In this document: positions 55,389 through 64,000 of the stretch, in pieces
How the letters are laid out: every line of letters starts with the position of its first letter
Position numbering within the stretch: the stretch's first letter is position 1
DNA from: Clostridia bacterium
Lineage (GTDB): Bacteria > Bacillota > Clostridia > UBA1212 > UBA1255
Direction of reading: 5' to 3'
Length of the DNA: 64,000 bases
Assembly: GCA_017517275.1 (NCBI GenBank)
Contig: JAFWZX010000031.1
Location: forward strand, 1 to 64,000
The notes under the pieces: generated by a model
Told to the model about the DNA's origin: nothing
Databases searched by the model: none
What the model saw: only the letters and a program-made list of their open reading frames with translations
Made by a program: the position numbers and the translations under genes

Positions 55389-56629
55389 CTATTTTAGGAG
55401 GCGGCGTAGTCGGCTCAGGCGTTGCCGATATATTGATTGATAAGAGCAAGGCGCTGTCAGAGCGTTTCAACAAAGATATTTCACTTAAGTACGTTCTTGA
55501 TATCAGAGATATGACAGGCACAAAGTATGAGCCGTATTATACCAACGATAAAGAGGTAGTATTTGGTGATGATGAGATTAAGCTTATCGTTGTTACTATT
55601 GGAGGACTCGATCTTGCTGCTGATTTTTGCAGACGTGCTCTCAAATCAGGAAGACACGTTGTTACCTCTAACAAAGAGGTAGTAGCTGCAGTGGGTTGCG
55701 AGCTTACTTTGCTTGCCGATGAGAACAACGTAAGATTCCTTTATGAAGCCAGTGCAGGTGGCGGTATTCCGATTATCCGTCCTCTTAATCTTTGTTTGGC
55801 ATCAAATGATATTTATGAGATAAACGGCATTTTAAACGGAACTACAAACTACATCCTTACTTGTATGTATCAGGATAGATTATCTTTTGATGTTGCACTT
55901 AAGAACGCTCAGGCAGCCGGATATGCAGAAGCGAATCCTTCTGCTGACGTTGACGGCTTCGATGCCGCTCGTAAGATTGCTATCCTTTCATCAATTTCAT
56001 ATAATAAATTTGTTGATTACAAAGATGTAAAATGCATGGGTATCAGAGACGTTATTTACGACGACCACGAATTTGCAGCCGGTGCAGGCTACGCAATCAA
56101 ACTCATCGCCGGTAGCCGTAACACAGATAAAGGCGTTACAATCAGCGTAGAACCCAAGCTTGTTCCTAAGACAAATATGCTGGCAGCTGTTAATTCAGTA
56201 TACAACGCAGTTCTTGTAAAAGGCTCATATACAGGTGATACTCTTATGTATGGTCAGGGTGCCGGAAAACATCCTACTGCCAGTGCTGTTGTAGGAGATA
56301 TTATTGACGTTCTTACAGATGCGTGCAAACAGTCTATTCCGGGATTTGTAAACAGTAATGCCGTTGTTATTGAAGATAAAGAAGAGACCAGTAAGTATTA
56401 CGTACGTATTTCTATTGAGAATCATGATAACGAAAGCGACGAACTTAAGGCAGCTACGGTTAAATGTTTCGGCAATGGGGCTTCTTTCCTGGGTGCATCA
56501 TTATCAAACAATAATATCGCAGCTTTGATAACAGATATGTGCACGGCTGAAGAATTTGACAAGAAATTATCGGATTTTTGTGACATTACAGGTGCAAAAG
56601 CAGAATATAAATTAAAAGTAATAAACTAA
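55376..56629 (+). CDS. hom: Homoserine dehydrogenase
   Basis: Hom reduces aspartate semialdehyde to homoserine with NAD(P)H. The 417 residues start with the Rossmann loop AILGGGVVGSGVADIL, then VVTSNKEVVAA, LYEASAGGGIPIIRPL and GILNGTTNYILTCM. AAGYAEANPSADVDGFDAARKIAIL (in parts) and a C-terminal ACT-type domain complete it. The start is TTG inside the end of thrC, 9 nt after AAAGAGGT. Confidence 0.96.
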   Translation: MFKIAILGGGVVGSGVADILIDKSKALSERFNKDISLKYVLDIRDMTGTKYEPYYTNDKEVVFGDDEIKLIVVTIGGLDLAADFCRRALKSGRHVVTSNKEVVAAVGCELTLLADENNVRFLYEASAGGGIPIIRPLNLCLASNDIYEINGILNGTTNYILTCMYQDRLSFDVALKNAQAAGYAEANPSADVDGFDAARKIAILSSISYNKFVDYKDVKCMGIRDVIYDDHEFAAGAGYAIKLIAGSRNTDKGVTISVEPKLVPKTNMLAAVNSVYNAVLVKGSYTGDTLMYGQGAGKHPTASAVVGDIIDVLTDACKQSIPGFVNSNAVVIEDKEETSKYYVRISIENHDNESDELKAATVKCFGNGASFLGASLSNNNIAALITDMCTAEEFDKKLSDFCDITGAKAEYKLKVIN

Positions 56630-56650
56630 TTATTTGGTGGTACGGGTAAA

Positions 56651-58006
56651 ATGAAAGTTATAAAATTTGGCGGCAGTTCTCTTGCCGATGCAAAACAGAT
56701 ATTAAAGGTATGTAAGATTATATTATCAGATGAAGAAAGACGCCTCGTAGTTGTTTCGGCTCCCGGTAAACGTTACAGTGATGATAAAAAAGTTACTGAT
56801 ATGTTGATTTCACTGGCGCAAGCAAGTTATAACGGTGAAAATACTGACGTTATCTTAAATGAAATCGTAGAAAGATACGCAAGTATATCCGTAAATCTCG
56901 GCCTTGGAAAAGATATTGTCAATCTTATCAGAGCTGATCTTATACAAAGAATAAATACTAAGACAGAAAGTTACGGTAAATTTGTTGATTTGCTAAAAGC
57001 TGCGGGCGAGGATAATAATGCAAAGTTGATTGCAAGCTACCTTCAGAGCAAAGGTGTTAATGCAGAATACGTTAATCCAAAAGATGCAGGGTTGATACTG
57101 ACTGAAGAATTCGGAAACGCGCAGGTTCTTCCGTCTTCTTACGAAAAACTCAGTGAATTGGCAAAGCGCGACACGATAATGATTTTTCCGGGATTTTTTG
57201 GATATTCCGAAAAAGGAGAGGTTGTCACATTTTCACGCGGCGGTTCTGATGTTACCGGAGGTATTCTTGCAGCTGCAATTAAAGCTTCTGTTTATGAAAA
57301 TTTCACAGATGTTGATTTTGTATATGCGGCTAATCCGAATTTAATAAACAACCCATTTCCTATACCGCTTTTTACGTATGAGGAGATGCAGGAATTATCC
57401 TATGCAGGTTTCAGTGTTCTTCATGAAGAAGCTTTGGCTCCTGTATACAAGGTTGGTATTCCTGTAAATATACGTAATACAAATAATCCGGATGCGAAAG
57501 GTACTATGATAGTACCCGGTAAGATGGCTCCGAAGCCAACGCTTCCGGTTGTCGGTATTGCTTGTGATAAGGGATTTTTAACTCTGCACGTTCATAAGTA
57601 TATGATGAACAGGGAAATTGGTTTTGGTCGCAAGCTTCTCCAAATATTAGAAGAAAATAACGTTTCTTTTGAACATATGCCTTCCGGTATGGACAGCATT
57701 TCAATTATCATGAGAGAAAAGCACTGTGCAAACGGTATTCTTGAAAAAATGGTTGAAGAAATAAAATTGAAACTTGCTGTTGACAGCGTAGTTGTAGAGA
57801 AGAACCAGGCAATACTGATGTTGGTAGGCAGAGGTATGACAAAGAGCGTAGGTGTAGCGACCAGGGCTACTGCTGCTTTCTCAAAATCAGGAATTAACAT
57901 CAAAATGATAAATCAAGGTTCTTCTGAGGTCAGCATTATGTTCGGTGTTGAAGAGCAGGATGCAAAGGCTGCCGTAGTTGCTCTTTACAATGAATTTTTT
58001 GAATAA
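56651..58006 (+). CDS. lysC: Aspartate kinase
   Basis: Aspartokinase opens the pathway to threonine, methionine and lysine. The 451 residues begin MKVIKFGGSSLADAKQI, with VVVSAPGKR, FSRGGSDVTGGILAAA and two ACT domains at the end (VGIACDKGFLTLHVHKY, ILMLVGRGMTKSVGVATRAT) that would bind an amino acid for feedback control. With thrC and hom in the same operon, threonine is the likely signal, but that cannot be read from the sequence. The C-terminal layout and length are those of the Clostridia type. Confidence 0.95.
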   Translation: MKVIKFGGSSLADAKQILKVCKIILSDEERRLVVVSAPGKRYSDDKKVTDMLISLAQASYNGENTDVILNEIVERYASISVNLGLGKDIVNLIRADLIQRINTKTESYGKFVDLLKAAGEDNNAKLIASYLQSKGVNAEYVNPKDAGLILTEEFGNAQVLPSSYEKLSELAKRDTIMIFPGFFGYSEKGEVVTFSRGGSDVTGGILAAAIKASVYENFTDVDFVYAANPNLINNPFPIPLFTYEEMQELSYAGFSVLHEEALAPVYKVGIPVNIRNTNNPDAKGTMIVPGKMAPKPTLPVVGIACDKGFLTLHVHKYMMNREIGFGRKLLQILEENNVSFEHMPSGMDSISIIMREKHCANGILEKMVEEIKLKLAVDSVVVEKNQAILMLVGRGMTKSVGVATRATAAFSKSGINIKMINQGSSEVSIMFGVEEQDAKAAVVALYNEFFE

Positions 58007-58016
58007 GGTGCTGTTT

Positions 58017-59453
58017 ATGATCACAAACTTAACCGAATATAAAGAGTTTATAAAAAACAAAAAGATTGCTGTTATCGGTCTCGGTATCAGCAATCAAGCT
58101 TTAATACGCTTTCTAAACGACTGCGGTGCTTTTAATATAAGTGTTTTTGATAAAACAACTGCTGACAGCTTTATTAAATTATGCGATAAGCTTGTATCAG
58201 ACGGAGCAGTTTGTGATTACTACTACGGCAACAACTATTTATCCCATATAACGGAGGGGGGATACGACGTAATATTTCGCTCTCCCATAGTTCGTTACGA
58301 TACTCCGGAAATAGCACGATGTGTGGCAAACGGAAGTATACTCACTTCTGAAGTTGAGACAGTTCTTCAGTTGGCCCCGTGTAAGACGTATGGAGTTACC
58401 GGCAGCGACGGAAAGACTACTACAACAACGTTGATAAGTAAATTTCTGTCCGCTCGTTATGAAAATACGGATACAAAAATATGGCTCGGCGGTAATATAG
58501 GAATTCCGTTGATTGATAAACTGCCGCAAATTAAAAAACAAGACAGAATCGTTCTTGAACTCAGTAGTTTTCAGTTAATGGATATGAAAATCAGCACGGA
58601 TGTTGCTGTTATAACTAATATTTCACCGAATCATTTAGATGTACACAAAAGCTACGACGAGTATGCTTTTGCAAAAAAAAGCATTTTTGCTTTTCAAAAT
58701 CAAGGCGGACGTCTGATTTTAAACGCAACTGATGAAATGTCCGCACGTCTACTGGGTGACAGGCGCGATAACGTTTTTTATTTTTCTGCTAAAACTGATA
58801 AAGTACCTGATTTTTCCTGCGGCAGCTCGCTACTCACTGACAATGGAACTCTATTACGATATAAAGACAACGAAATAAATCTTGAAATGGACAGATCTCA
58901 TATTCGAATACCCGGGTTTTTTAATATCGAGAATTTCCTTGCGGCTATGTGTGCCGTAAAAGATGAAGCTAATATTTTGGATATTATAAAAGCCACAGAT
59001 TCTTTTTACGGGGTAGAGCACCGTCTTGAATTTGTAAGGGAAGTAAGCGGAGTGAGGTTTTATAACAGTTCTATTGACAGTAGTCCCAAAAGGACGATTT
59101 CAACTCTTTCAGTATTCGATAAGAAAGTAATTATGATAGGAGGCGGCAAGGACAAAGGAATTTCTTATGAAGAAATCGGTCCTGTTCTTTGTGAAAAGGT
59201 AAAGGTTCTTGTTCTTGTAGGACCTACATCCAAGGCTATTGAGGATGCAGTATGTCATGCCGATCCCAATCATACTATAAATATCATAAAAAAGGATAAT
59301 TATCCCGATGCAGTTTCCTGTGCATACCTCGCAGCGGACGATGGCGATGTCGTTGTTTTGTCTCCTGCAAGCACAAGTTTTGACCTGTTTAAAAACTTTG
59401 AAGAGCGTGGACGCAAATATAAAGAAATTGTAAATTTACTAAACCTCAAGTAA
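58017..59453 (+). CDS. murD: UDP-N-acetylmuramoylalanine-D-glutamate ligase
   Basis: MurD adds D-glutamate to UDP-MurNAc-L-Ala in peptidoglycan synthesis. The 478 residues have an N-terminal Rossmann domain (AVIGLGISNQALIRFL), the ATP loop GSDGKTTTTTLIS, LELSSFQLMDM and NISPNHLDVHKSYDEY. HRLEFVREVSGVRFYNSSIDSSP and GGGKDKGISYEEIGP close the family pattern. AAGGTG lies 6 nt before the ATG at 58017; a longer frame starting 39 nt upstream overlaps lysC and is rejected. Whether it is read with the threonine operon or alone is not clear; no terminator lies between. Confidence 0.95.
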   Translation: MITNLTEYKEFIKNKKIAVIGLGISNQALIRFLNDCGAFNISVFDKTTADSFIKLCDKLVSDGAVCDYYYGNNYLSHITEGGYDVIFRSPIVRYDTPEIARCVANGSILTSEVETVLQLAPCKTYGVTGSDGKTTTTTLISKFLSARYENTDTKIWLGGNIGIPLIDKLPQIKKQDRIVLELSSFQLMDMKISTDVAVITNISPNHLDVHKSYDEYAFAKKSIFAFQNQGGRLILNATDEMSARLLGDRRDNVFYFSAKTDKVPDFSCGSSLLTDNGTLLRYKDNEINLEMDRSHIRIPGFFNIENFLAAMCAVKDEANILDIIKATDSFYGVEHRLEFVREVSGVRFYNSSIDSSPKRTISTLSVFDKKVIMIGGGKDKGISYEEIGPVLCEKVKVLVLVGPTSKAIEDAVCHADPNHTINIIKKDNYPDAVSCAYLAADDGDVVVLSPASTSFDLFKNFEERGRKYKEIVNLLNLK

Positions 59454-59482
59454 AAAACTCATAAAATTTAAAAGGGTAATAG

Positions 59483-59511
59483 TTGACACTGTTGCATAAA
59501 ATCTATATAAT
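59483..59511 (+). promoter_or_regulatory. Consensus promoter of the sugar ABC operon
   Basis: TTGACA (59483-59488) and TATAAT (59506-59511) are a perfect match to the housekeeping consensus with the ideal 17-nt spacer. The start near 59518 gives a leader of about 80 nt with a small stem GCCCA/TGGGC (59527-59531 and 59541-59545) close to the 5' end. Confidence 0.9.
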
Positions 59512-59597
59512 CGTTTTGTTTAGTTTGCCCAAATCTAACCTGGGCGCATTTTGTGTTATTAATCGTTTCACAATCTACAATATGGAAGGTTGAGCGT

Positions 59598-62500
59598 ATG
59601 AATAAAAAGAAGAAGAAGAGAATTATTCAATTATCGGTCGTGGCCGGTCTTCTCATCATTCTTATTGCTGTTCTCGTTATCAACTCTGCTACCAAAGAAC
59701 CGGGAGCGCAGCAGTTTGAGTACGAAAACTTCGATGAGATGGAATTTAATCCGTTTATAACGAATGAAGACAGACTCGACAACAGTTTACTCAAGTACGG
59801 TAAAGTATTGAGTAAGTATGCGAAGAAGGGTTACAAGTATTACACAGGTGATGATATCAGTTATGATTTCTCAACTGATACTAATGGTAATCTTACTATC
59901 TATGAGACAGGTAAGCCTGAGACAGCTGTTACAGTAGAAGGCAGCGATGCATCGGAGGCTCTTTCTTTGTTTTCACAGATAGAGATGTTCGCAGAAGGAT
60001 TCAAGTATACTGATCCGTCAAAGGATGCAGAAGTTGTTGTTACAGACATTGAAGATGGTCTGTATGCTTCTACAGGCAAGACTACCATTACTTTCCAGGT
60101 AACAATCCCCGAGGCAGCTTTATATTCGTTGAAGTTGGATTATTATCTTTTAAGCGGAAAATATGCAGATATGCTTGTTTCCTTTACAATTGACGAGAAA
60201 TATCCTTTTGCTGAGGCAAGCAATTTGTCCCTTAAACGTACATATACGTTCTATGATACGGATTACTTAGAGAATAAAGATATAGTAGGTAATCAGATTC
60301 GTGGTAAGACAATGATTCTCTATGGACAGAGAAGTCAGATAATGACAAACCCTGACGGATTGTATAAAGATCCTTATAGATTCTACATGACAGAAGGTAC
60401 ACACGTTATTACAATGACTTTTGACAGAGAACCCGGTGTTATAAATGGAATCAGTTTCGTAGCTCCTCCTGTTGTAAGTTCGTATGAAGACTACAAAGCA
60501 GCAAACGGATTTAGCGAAGGCGCTATTTATAAAGGCGGTATCATCAAAACTGAACTTGAAGTTGCTGATTTTGTTACAAGCATCAGTACCCGTATGGAAA
60601 CAGACGGTAACTACTGTACGTCATCAGATGTAAATGCAAAGCCGTATAAGGTTACTCTTTACAATATCTTCGGCGGAGACAAATGGAATACAGGCGGAGA
60701 TATGGCAAAATGGACGTTTAGCGTTCCTGAAACCGGATGGTACGAACTTGGTTTCAGATACAAATCACAACTTACATATGTTGCTTGCTATAGAGAGATT
60801 AGAATTGATGATGAGATTCCTTTTGAAGAGATGAAAGAGTACTGCTTCCCATATTCAAACGGTTGGATCGGAACTTCTCTTTGTGATGCCAATCAAAATC
60901 CTTACTTGTTCTATCTTGAAAAAGGTACTCATACAATCACAATCACAAACAAAGTTGGTCCTCTCAGACATGCACTCCTGTCTCTGGAAGAGTCAATGGA
61001 TTCAATCTCCACGTTGATTAACAAGATTGTTAAGATCACAGCTTCAACACGTTCAAGCTCCGGCGGTTATATCGTAGACAGCAACCGTGACTGGGACTTA
61101 CAGAAGTACATTCCTTCCATACAAGAAGATATTGCTACATATAGAGAGCTTTTTGATAAGACCTATGAAGAGATTCTTTCTTTGAATGGAAATAAAATTC
61201 CGTCCTATGCATCTGCAATCCAGGTTGCATCTGAGCTTTTTGAAAAATTTGAAGAGGATCTTGAAAAAATACCTACTTCTCTTAATGATATTAATAATGC
61301 ACTTTCCGGTTTAAGTACAACACTTTCTTCTATAAAGGATCAGCCTATGACTGCTGACTATATGGTTGCTTGTACAAGTGGATATGATTATCCGAATACG
61401 ATAAGTTCCGGCTGGCAGAATTTCAAGGTCGGAGTTGTTAGATTTATTGATTCTTTTGATACAGAAAAGTATAAGAATTATGGCTTGAGAGAAGAAGTAA
61501 CCGATGATGATACAGAGATTACAGTTTACGTGTCGCGTGCAAGAGAATACGTTACAATTCTTGAGAACATGATTGGTGAAGACTTTACAGCTAAGTATGG
61601 CATTAAAGTTAACGTTAACATGGTTGCCGGCTCTTCGGAAGGTTTGATTATGCCGCGTTATGTAGCAGGCACAGCTCCTGATGTTGCTATTTCAATTGGT
61701 GTAGGTACTCCTTTTGAATATGCTGTACGTAGTGCACTGACACCTTTGGATACGTTTGAAGCCGGTGAATATAATGGTCAGCCGTATCTTGGATTTGAAG
61801 ACCTCAAGGGCGAATCGTATTATGACGAAGTTTTCAGGCCTATTGTATTTAAAGATCATTGTTACGGTTTCCCGGAGACACAAGGTTGGTCAGCTCTCTT
61901 CTATAGAACAGATATATTTGAAGAATTAGGCATTACTCCTCCTGATACGTGGCAGGATGTATATGATATTATTCCTATCCTTACAAATTCAGGTTATGAC
62001 TTCTGCTATAACTATGGTGTAGGCGGTTATACACCATTCCTTTATCAGCACGGCGGTACGTTCTATGATGAACACGGCATGGTATCAGCTCTTGGTACAC
62101 AAGCAGCATACGATGGATTTATTGAATATTGTAACTTATATTTGCAGTACAACTTTGTATATGCAGCTAACTTCTATATGAGATTTAAGTCAGGTGAGAT
62201 GCCGATCGGTATTGGTGATATGGGCTTCTACTGCCAGCTCAATTATGCAGCTCCCGAGCTCGAAGGTAAGTGGGCAATGAGACCTGTTCCGGGTCATGCT
62301 ACTATCAACGAGGCAGGCGAAGTTGTAATTGACAGATCTATGAACGCTGTTGGTACGTGTTCAATTATTCTCAGCAGTTCAAAACTCAAGGAAGAATCAT
62401 GGATTTTCTTACAGTGGTGGGCATCTGACGATGTTCAGGCTGAATATGGCAGAGAGATTGAAGCTACTTTCGGTGTTGCCGGAAGGTGGACTACTGCTAA

Positions 62501-62798
62501 TAAGAACGCTGTTCAGGAATTACCTTACACAGCTGAGGAATTAGAAGTTATCAACGCTCAGTGGGAATGGATTAAAGAAACTCCTCAAACACTTGGCGAC
62601 TATTATACATCAAGATACTTGGTTACTGCTTTGAACCAGACTGTATTACAAGGACAAAGCGCCAGAGTTGCTATTGAAGATGCTATACGTGAAATCAATA
62701 AAGAAATGAGACGTAAGCAAGAACAATATTGGGATATTTTGGCTGATGGCCCAGATCCGAGCATTGGATCATGTCTCCATAGCCTTAAGGAAAATTAA
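59598..62798 (+). CDS. Membrane-anchored sugar-binding protein with two CBM-like modules
   Basis: A 1066-residue extracellular binding protein. A lysine-rich start (MNKKKKKR) and one membrane segment (about 9-29) without a lipobox suggest a permanent membrane anchor. Two beta-sandwich modules of the CBM6/35 type seem present: about 90-320 (FQVTIPEAALYSLKLDYYLL, YMTEGTHVITMTF) and 340-470 (WTFSVPETGWYELGFRYKS, YLEKGTHTITITN). A helical linker follows (about 475-600), then a family 1 solute-binding domain (about 625-1050) with MPRYVAGTAPDVAIS and FYRTDIFEELGITPPDTWQD. Two permease genes follow at once. A GGAAGGT site fixes the ATG at 59598; the longer frame has none. The substrate is probably an oligosaccharide. 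Confidence 0.9.
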   Translation: MNKKKKKRIIQLSVVAGLLIILIAVLVINSATKEPGAQQFEYENFDEMEFNPFITNEDRLDNSLLKYGKVLSKYAKKGYKYYTGDDISYDFSTDTNGNLTIYETGKPETAVTVEGSDASEALSLFSQIEMFAEGFKYTDPSKDAEVVVTDIEDGLYASTGKTTITFQVTIPEAALYSLKLDYYLLSGKYADMLVSFTIDEKYPFAEASNLSLKRTYTFYDTDYLENKDIVGNQIRGKTMILYGQRSQIMTNPDGLYKDPYRFYMTEGTHVITMTFDREPGVINGISFVAPPVVSSYEDYKAANGFSEGAIYKGGIIKTELEVADFVTSISTRMETDGNYCTSSDVNAKPYKVTLYNIFGGDKWNTGGDMAKWTFSVPETGWYELGFRYKSQLTYVACYREIRIDDEIPFEEMKEYCFPYSNGWIGTSLCDANQNPYLFYLEKGTHTITITNKVGPLRHALLSLEESMDSISTLINKIVKITASTRSSSGGYIVDSNRDWDLQKYIPSIQEDIATYRELFDKTYEEILSLNGNKIPSYASAIQVASELFEKFEEDLEKIPTSLNDINNALSGLSTTLSSIKDQPMTADYMVACTSGYDYPNTISSGWQNFKVGVVRFIDSFDTEKYKNYGLREEVTDDDTEITVYVSRAREYVTILENMIGEDFTAKYGIKVNVNMVAGSSEGLIMPRYVAGTAPDVAISIGVGTPFEYAVRSALTPLDTFEAGEYNGQPYLGFEDLKGESYYDEVFRPIVFKDHCYGFPETQGWSALFYRTDIFEELGITPPDTWQDVYDIIPILTNSGYDFCYNYGVGGYTPFLYQHGGTFYDEHGMVSALGTQAAYDGFIEYCNLYLQYNFVYAANFYMRFKSGEMPIGIGDMGFYCQLNYAAPELEGKWAMRPVPGHATINEAGEVVIDRSMNAVGTCSIILSSSKLKEESWIFLQWWASDDVQAEYGREIEATFGVAGRWTTANKNAVQELPYTAEELEVINAQWEWIKETPQTLGDYYTSRYLVTALNQTVLQGQSARVAIEDAIREINKEMRRKQEQYWDILADGPDPSIGSCLHSLKEN

Positions 62799-62810
62799 GA
62801 GGTGAGTAGA

Positions 62811-63788
62811 GTGGCAAAAAATAATGATTCCAACAAAAAAGAATCGGCTGTGCCTGCAGTTCAAAAGCCAAAGAAGCGTTTCTTTAACGTAGAGAAACGT
62901 TTTGGTTATACACTGCATGAGATTTGGCGTTATAAAATGTCATATGGTCTTATTGCACCGTTCTTTATAGTATTTATAATTTTTTCACTGCTTCCGTTGC
63001 TTGCTTCTACAGCATTGAGTTTTACATATTGGAGTATTTTGGAAGATCCGGTTTTCACAGGACTTGATAACTATCAGTATCTTTTCGTCGATGACCCGCT
63101 GTTCCTCAAGGCATTCAGTAACACTCTTTACTATGCTGTTATTGTAGGTCCTTGCGGATACGTTGCATCGTACTTCTTTGCATGGCTTATTAATCAGGTT
63201 CCTGATAAATTCAGAGCATTATACGTTCTTGCATTCTATGCTCCTTCTCTGACAAGTGGCGTTGCAATGGCAGTTGTTTGGGGTGTAATGTTCTCAAATG
63301 ATAGCACGGGATATTTGAATGCGTTACTTTTAAAATTAGGTTTTATTTATGAACCTATTATGTGGACTCAGGACGTTAACTTGATCATGCCTGTAACAAT
63401 TGTAGTTGCGTTGTGGTCTTCACTCGGTACAGGCTTCTTGTCTTTTGTTGCCGGTTTCAGAGGGGTAGACAGAGAACTTTATGATGCAGCTGCTGTTGAC
63501 GGTGTTACATCAAGATTCCAGAGACTTCTGTACGTGGATATTCCGCAAACAATGCCACAGTTGCTGTTTGCTGCCGTTCTTCAGATAACGGGCGCATTTA
63601 CTGTCGGCGGTACAATGGCAGGTCACCCGTCTCCTGAAGATGCAGGTCTTACAATTATGTTACACCTTGGTGACTATTCAGGAACGAGGTTTGAGGTTGG
63701 TTATGCTTCGGCTATTGCCGTTGTATTATCAGTGTTAATTTTGGGTCTTGGACGTATTGCGTTCAAACTCTTGCAAGATAAGGAGTGA
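62811..63788 (+). CDS. Sugar ABC transporter permease (LplB/UgpA type)
   Basis: A 325-residue permease with six membrane segments and the MalF-like EAA loop AAAVDGVTSRFQRLLYVDIPQT, whose Gly follows DGV. LLPLLASTALSFTYWSI is the usual first segment. GTG at 62811 is preferred over the GTG at 62802, because AAGAGGTGA ends 5 nt before 62811 and overlaps the other. It would form the pore with the next gene product; an ATPase gene is not in view and is often supplied from elsewhere in such systems (MsmK type). Confidence 0.93.
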   Translation: MAKNNDSNKKESAVPAVQKPKKRFFNVEKRFGYTLHEIWRYKMSYGLIAPFFIVFIIFSLLPLLASTALSFTYWSILEDPVFTGLDNYQYLFVDDPLFLKAFSNTLYYAVIVGPCGYVASYFFAWLINQVPDKFRALYVLAFYAPSLTSGVAMAVVWGVMFSNDSTGYLNALLLKLGFIYEPIMWTQDVNLIMPVTIVVALWSSLGTGFLSFVAGFRGVDRELYDAAAVDGVTSRFQRLLYVDIPQTMPQLLFAAVLQITGAFTVGGTMAGHPSPEDAGLTIMLHLGDYSGTRFEVGYASAIAVVLSVLILGLGRIAFKLLQDKE

Positions 63789-63796
63789 GGACACAC

Positions 63797-64000
63797 ATGT
63801 TACAAGTTGATGTTGATTATTTAAAGAAAGCCAGAAAACACAGAGACTATTCAGGTCCGATTATTTTAATATTCTTATCATTGGCAGGTATCGTATCATT
63901 CCTTCCTTTGATTTATCTTGTAAGTACAGCTTTTAAGCCACCGGAGGAATTATTCCTATATCCTCCTACGTTCTTCGTTAGGAACCCTACATTGCAGAAT
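63797..64000 (+). CDS. Sugar ABC transporter permease (UgpE/MalG type), partial
   Basis: The first 68 codons of the second permease; the window ends inside it. The translation begins MLQVDVDYLKKARKHRDYSG and continues with a membrane segment (IILIFLSLAGIVSFLPLIY) and the typical VSTAFKPPEELFLYPPTFF, as in MalG-like proteins. AAGGAGTGAGG precedes the ATG. It completes the binding-protein and permease trio. Confidence 0.9.
   Translation, partial: MLQVDVDYLKKARKHRDYSGPIILIFLSLAGIVSFLPLIYLVSTAFKPPEELFLYPPTFFVRNPTLQN

Noticed and set aside
1-64000. CRISPR array, rRNA, tRNA or intact prophage
   Set aside because: All gaps between genes were read; none shows regularly spaced repeats, tRNA cloverleaf sequence or phage structural genes.

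Overview
The window looks like chromosomal DNA of a low-to-moderate GC member of the Clostridia (Bacillota), probably an uncultured anaerobe living on plant or host glycans. The reasons are: a GlgC plus GlgD type glycogen operon, NrdR, ribosome binding sites of the AGGAGG type, many TTG and GTG starts, promoters of the TTGACA/TATAAT type, BMP-family nucleoside transport, a second divergent type IIA topoisomerase pair, and large membrane-anchored sugar-binding proteins. No rRNA, tRNA, CRISPR array or intact mobile element was seen. Species-level identity cannot be read from the sequence.

Layout. 1-1400 is an accessory scar: a small lipoprotein, then about 500 bp holding the tail of a serine recombinase on the minus strand and another gene-like fragment. 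1416-2318 encodes a membrane protein with a J-like domain that lacks HPD. 2337-13944 is one long operon read from a strong extended -10 promoter: a MutS-family ATPase, then glgB, glgC, glgD, glgA, glgP and a GH13 amylase, a complete set for making and degrading glycogen. nrdR follows at 13960. 14448-20858 is a housekeeping block of comM-like ATPase, dprA, topA and trmFO, running into an intracellular GH78 rhamnosidase that ends at 23359. mgtE and a large surface beta-helix protein follow, each with its own signals.

28076-42612 starts with a fused rhamnulose-1-phosphate aldolase/dehydrogenase, then the topoisomerase pair, a PHP hydrolase, a cysteine-rich flavoprotein, xanthine phosphoribosyltransferase and a complete BMP-type nucleoside ABC transporter. 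trpS, a large lipoprotein of unknown function and a DUF1846 protein come next. The only minus-strand operon (51407 down to 48368) is hisF, metK and a LuxS-Pfs fusion: SAM synthesis coupled to SAH recycling. It diverges from a second GH78 gene through overlapping promoters. thrC, hom, lysC and murD follow. The window ends in a sugar ABC transporter operon with a consensus promoter; its binding protein carries two carbohydrate-binding-like modules, and the second permease is cut by the window edge.

How the genes fit together: the terminal ABC system could bring in oligosaccharides, cytoplasmic GH78 enzymes could release rhamnose, and the aldolase/dehydrogenase would split rhamnulose-1-phosphate, although rhamnose isomerase and rhamnulokinase are not here. 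Surplus carbon would be stored through the glycogen operon. Nucleoside uptake and xpt form a purine salvage unit. The most notable single gene is the LuxS-Pfs fusion, whose nucleosidase half has Asn where the catalytic Asp is expected. The MutS-like ATPase heading the glycogen operon, the HPD-less J-like membrane protein and the binding protein with carbohydrate-binding modules are also unusual.
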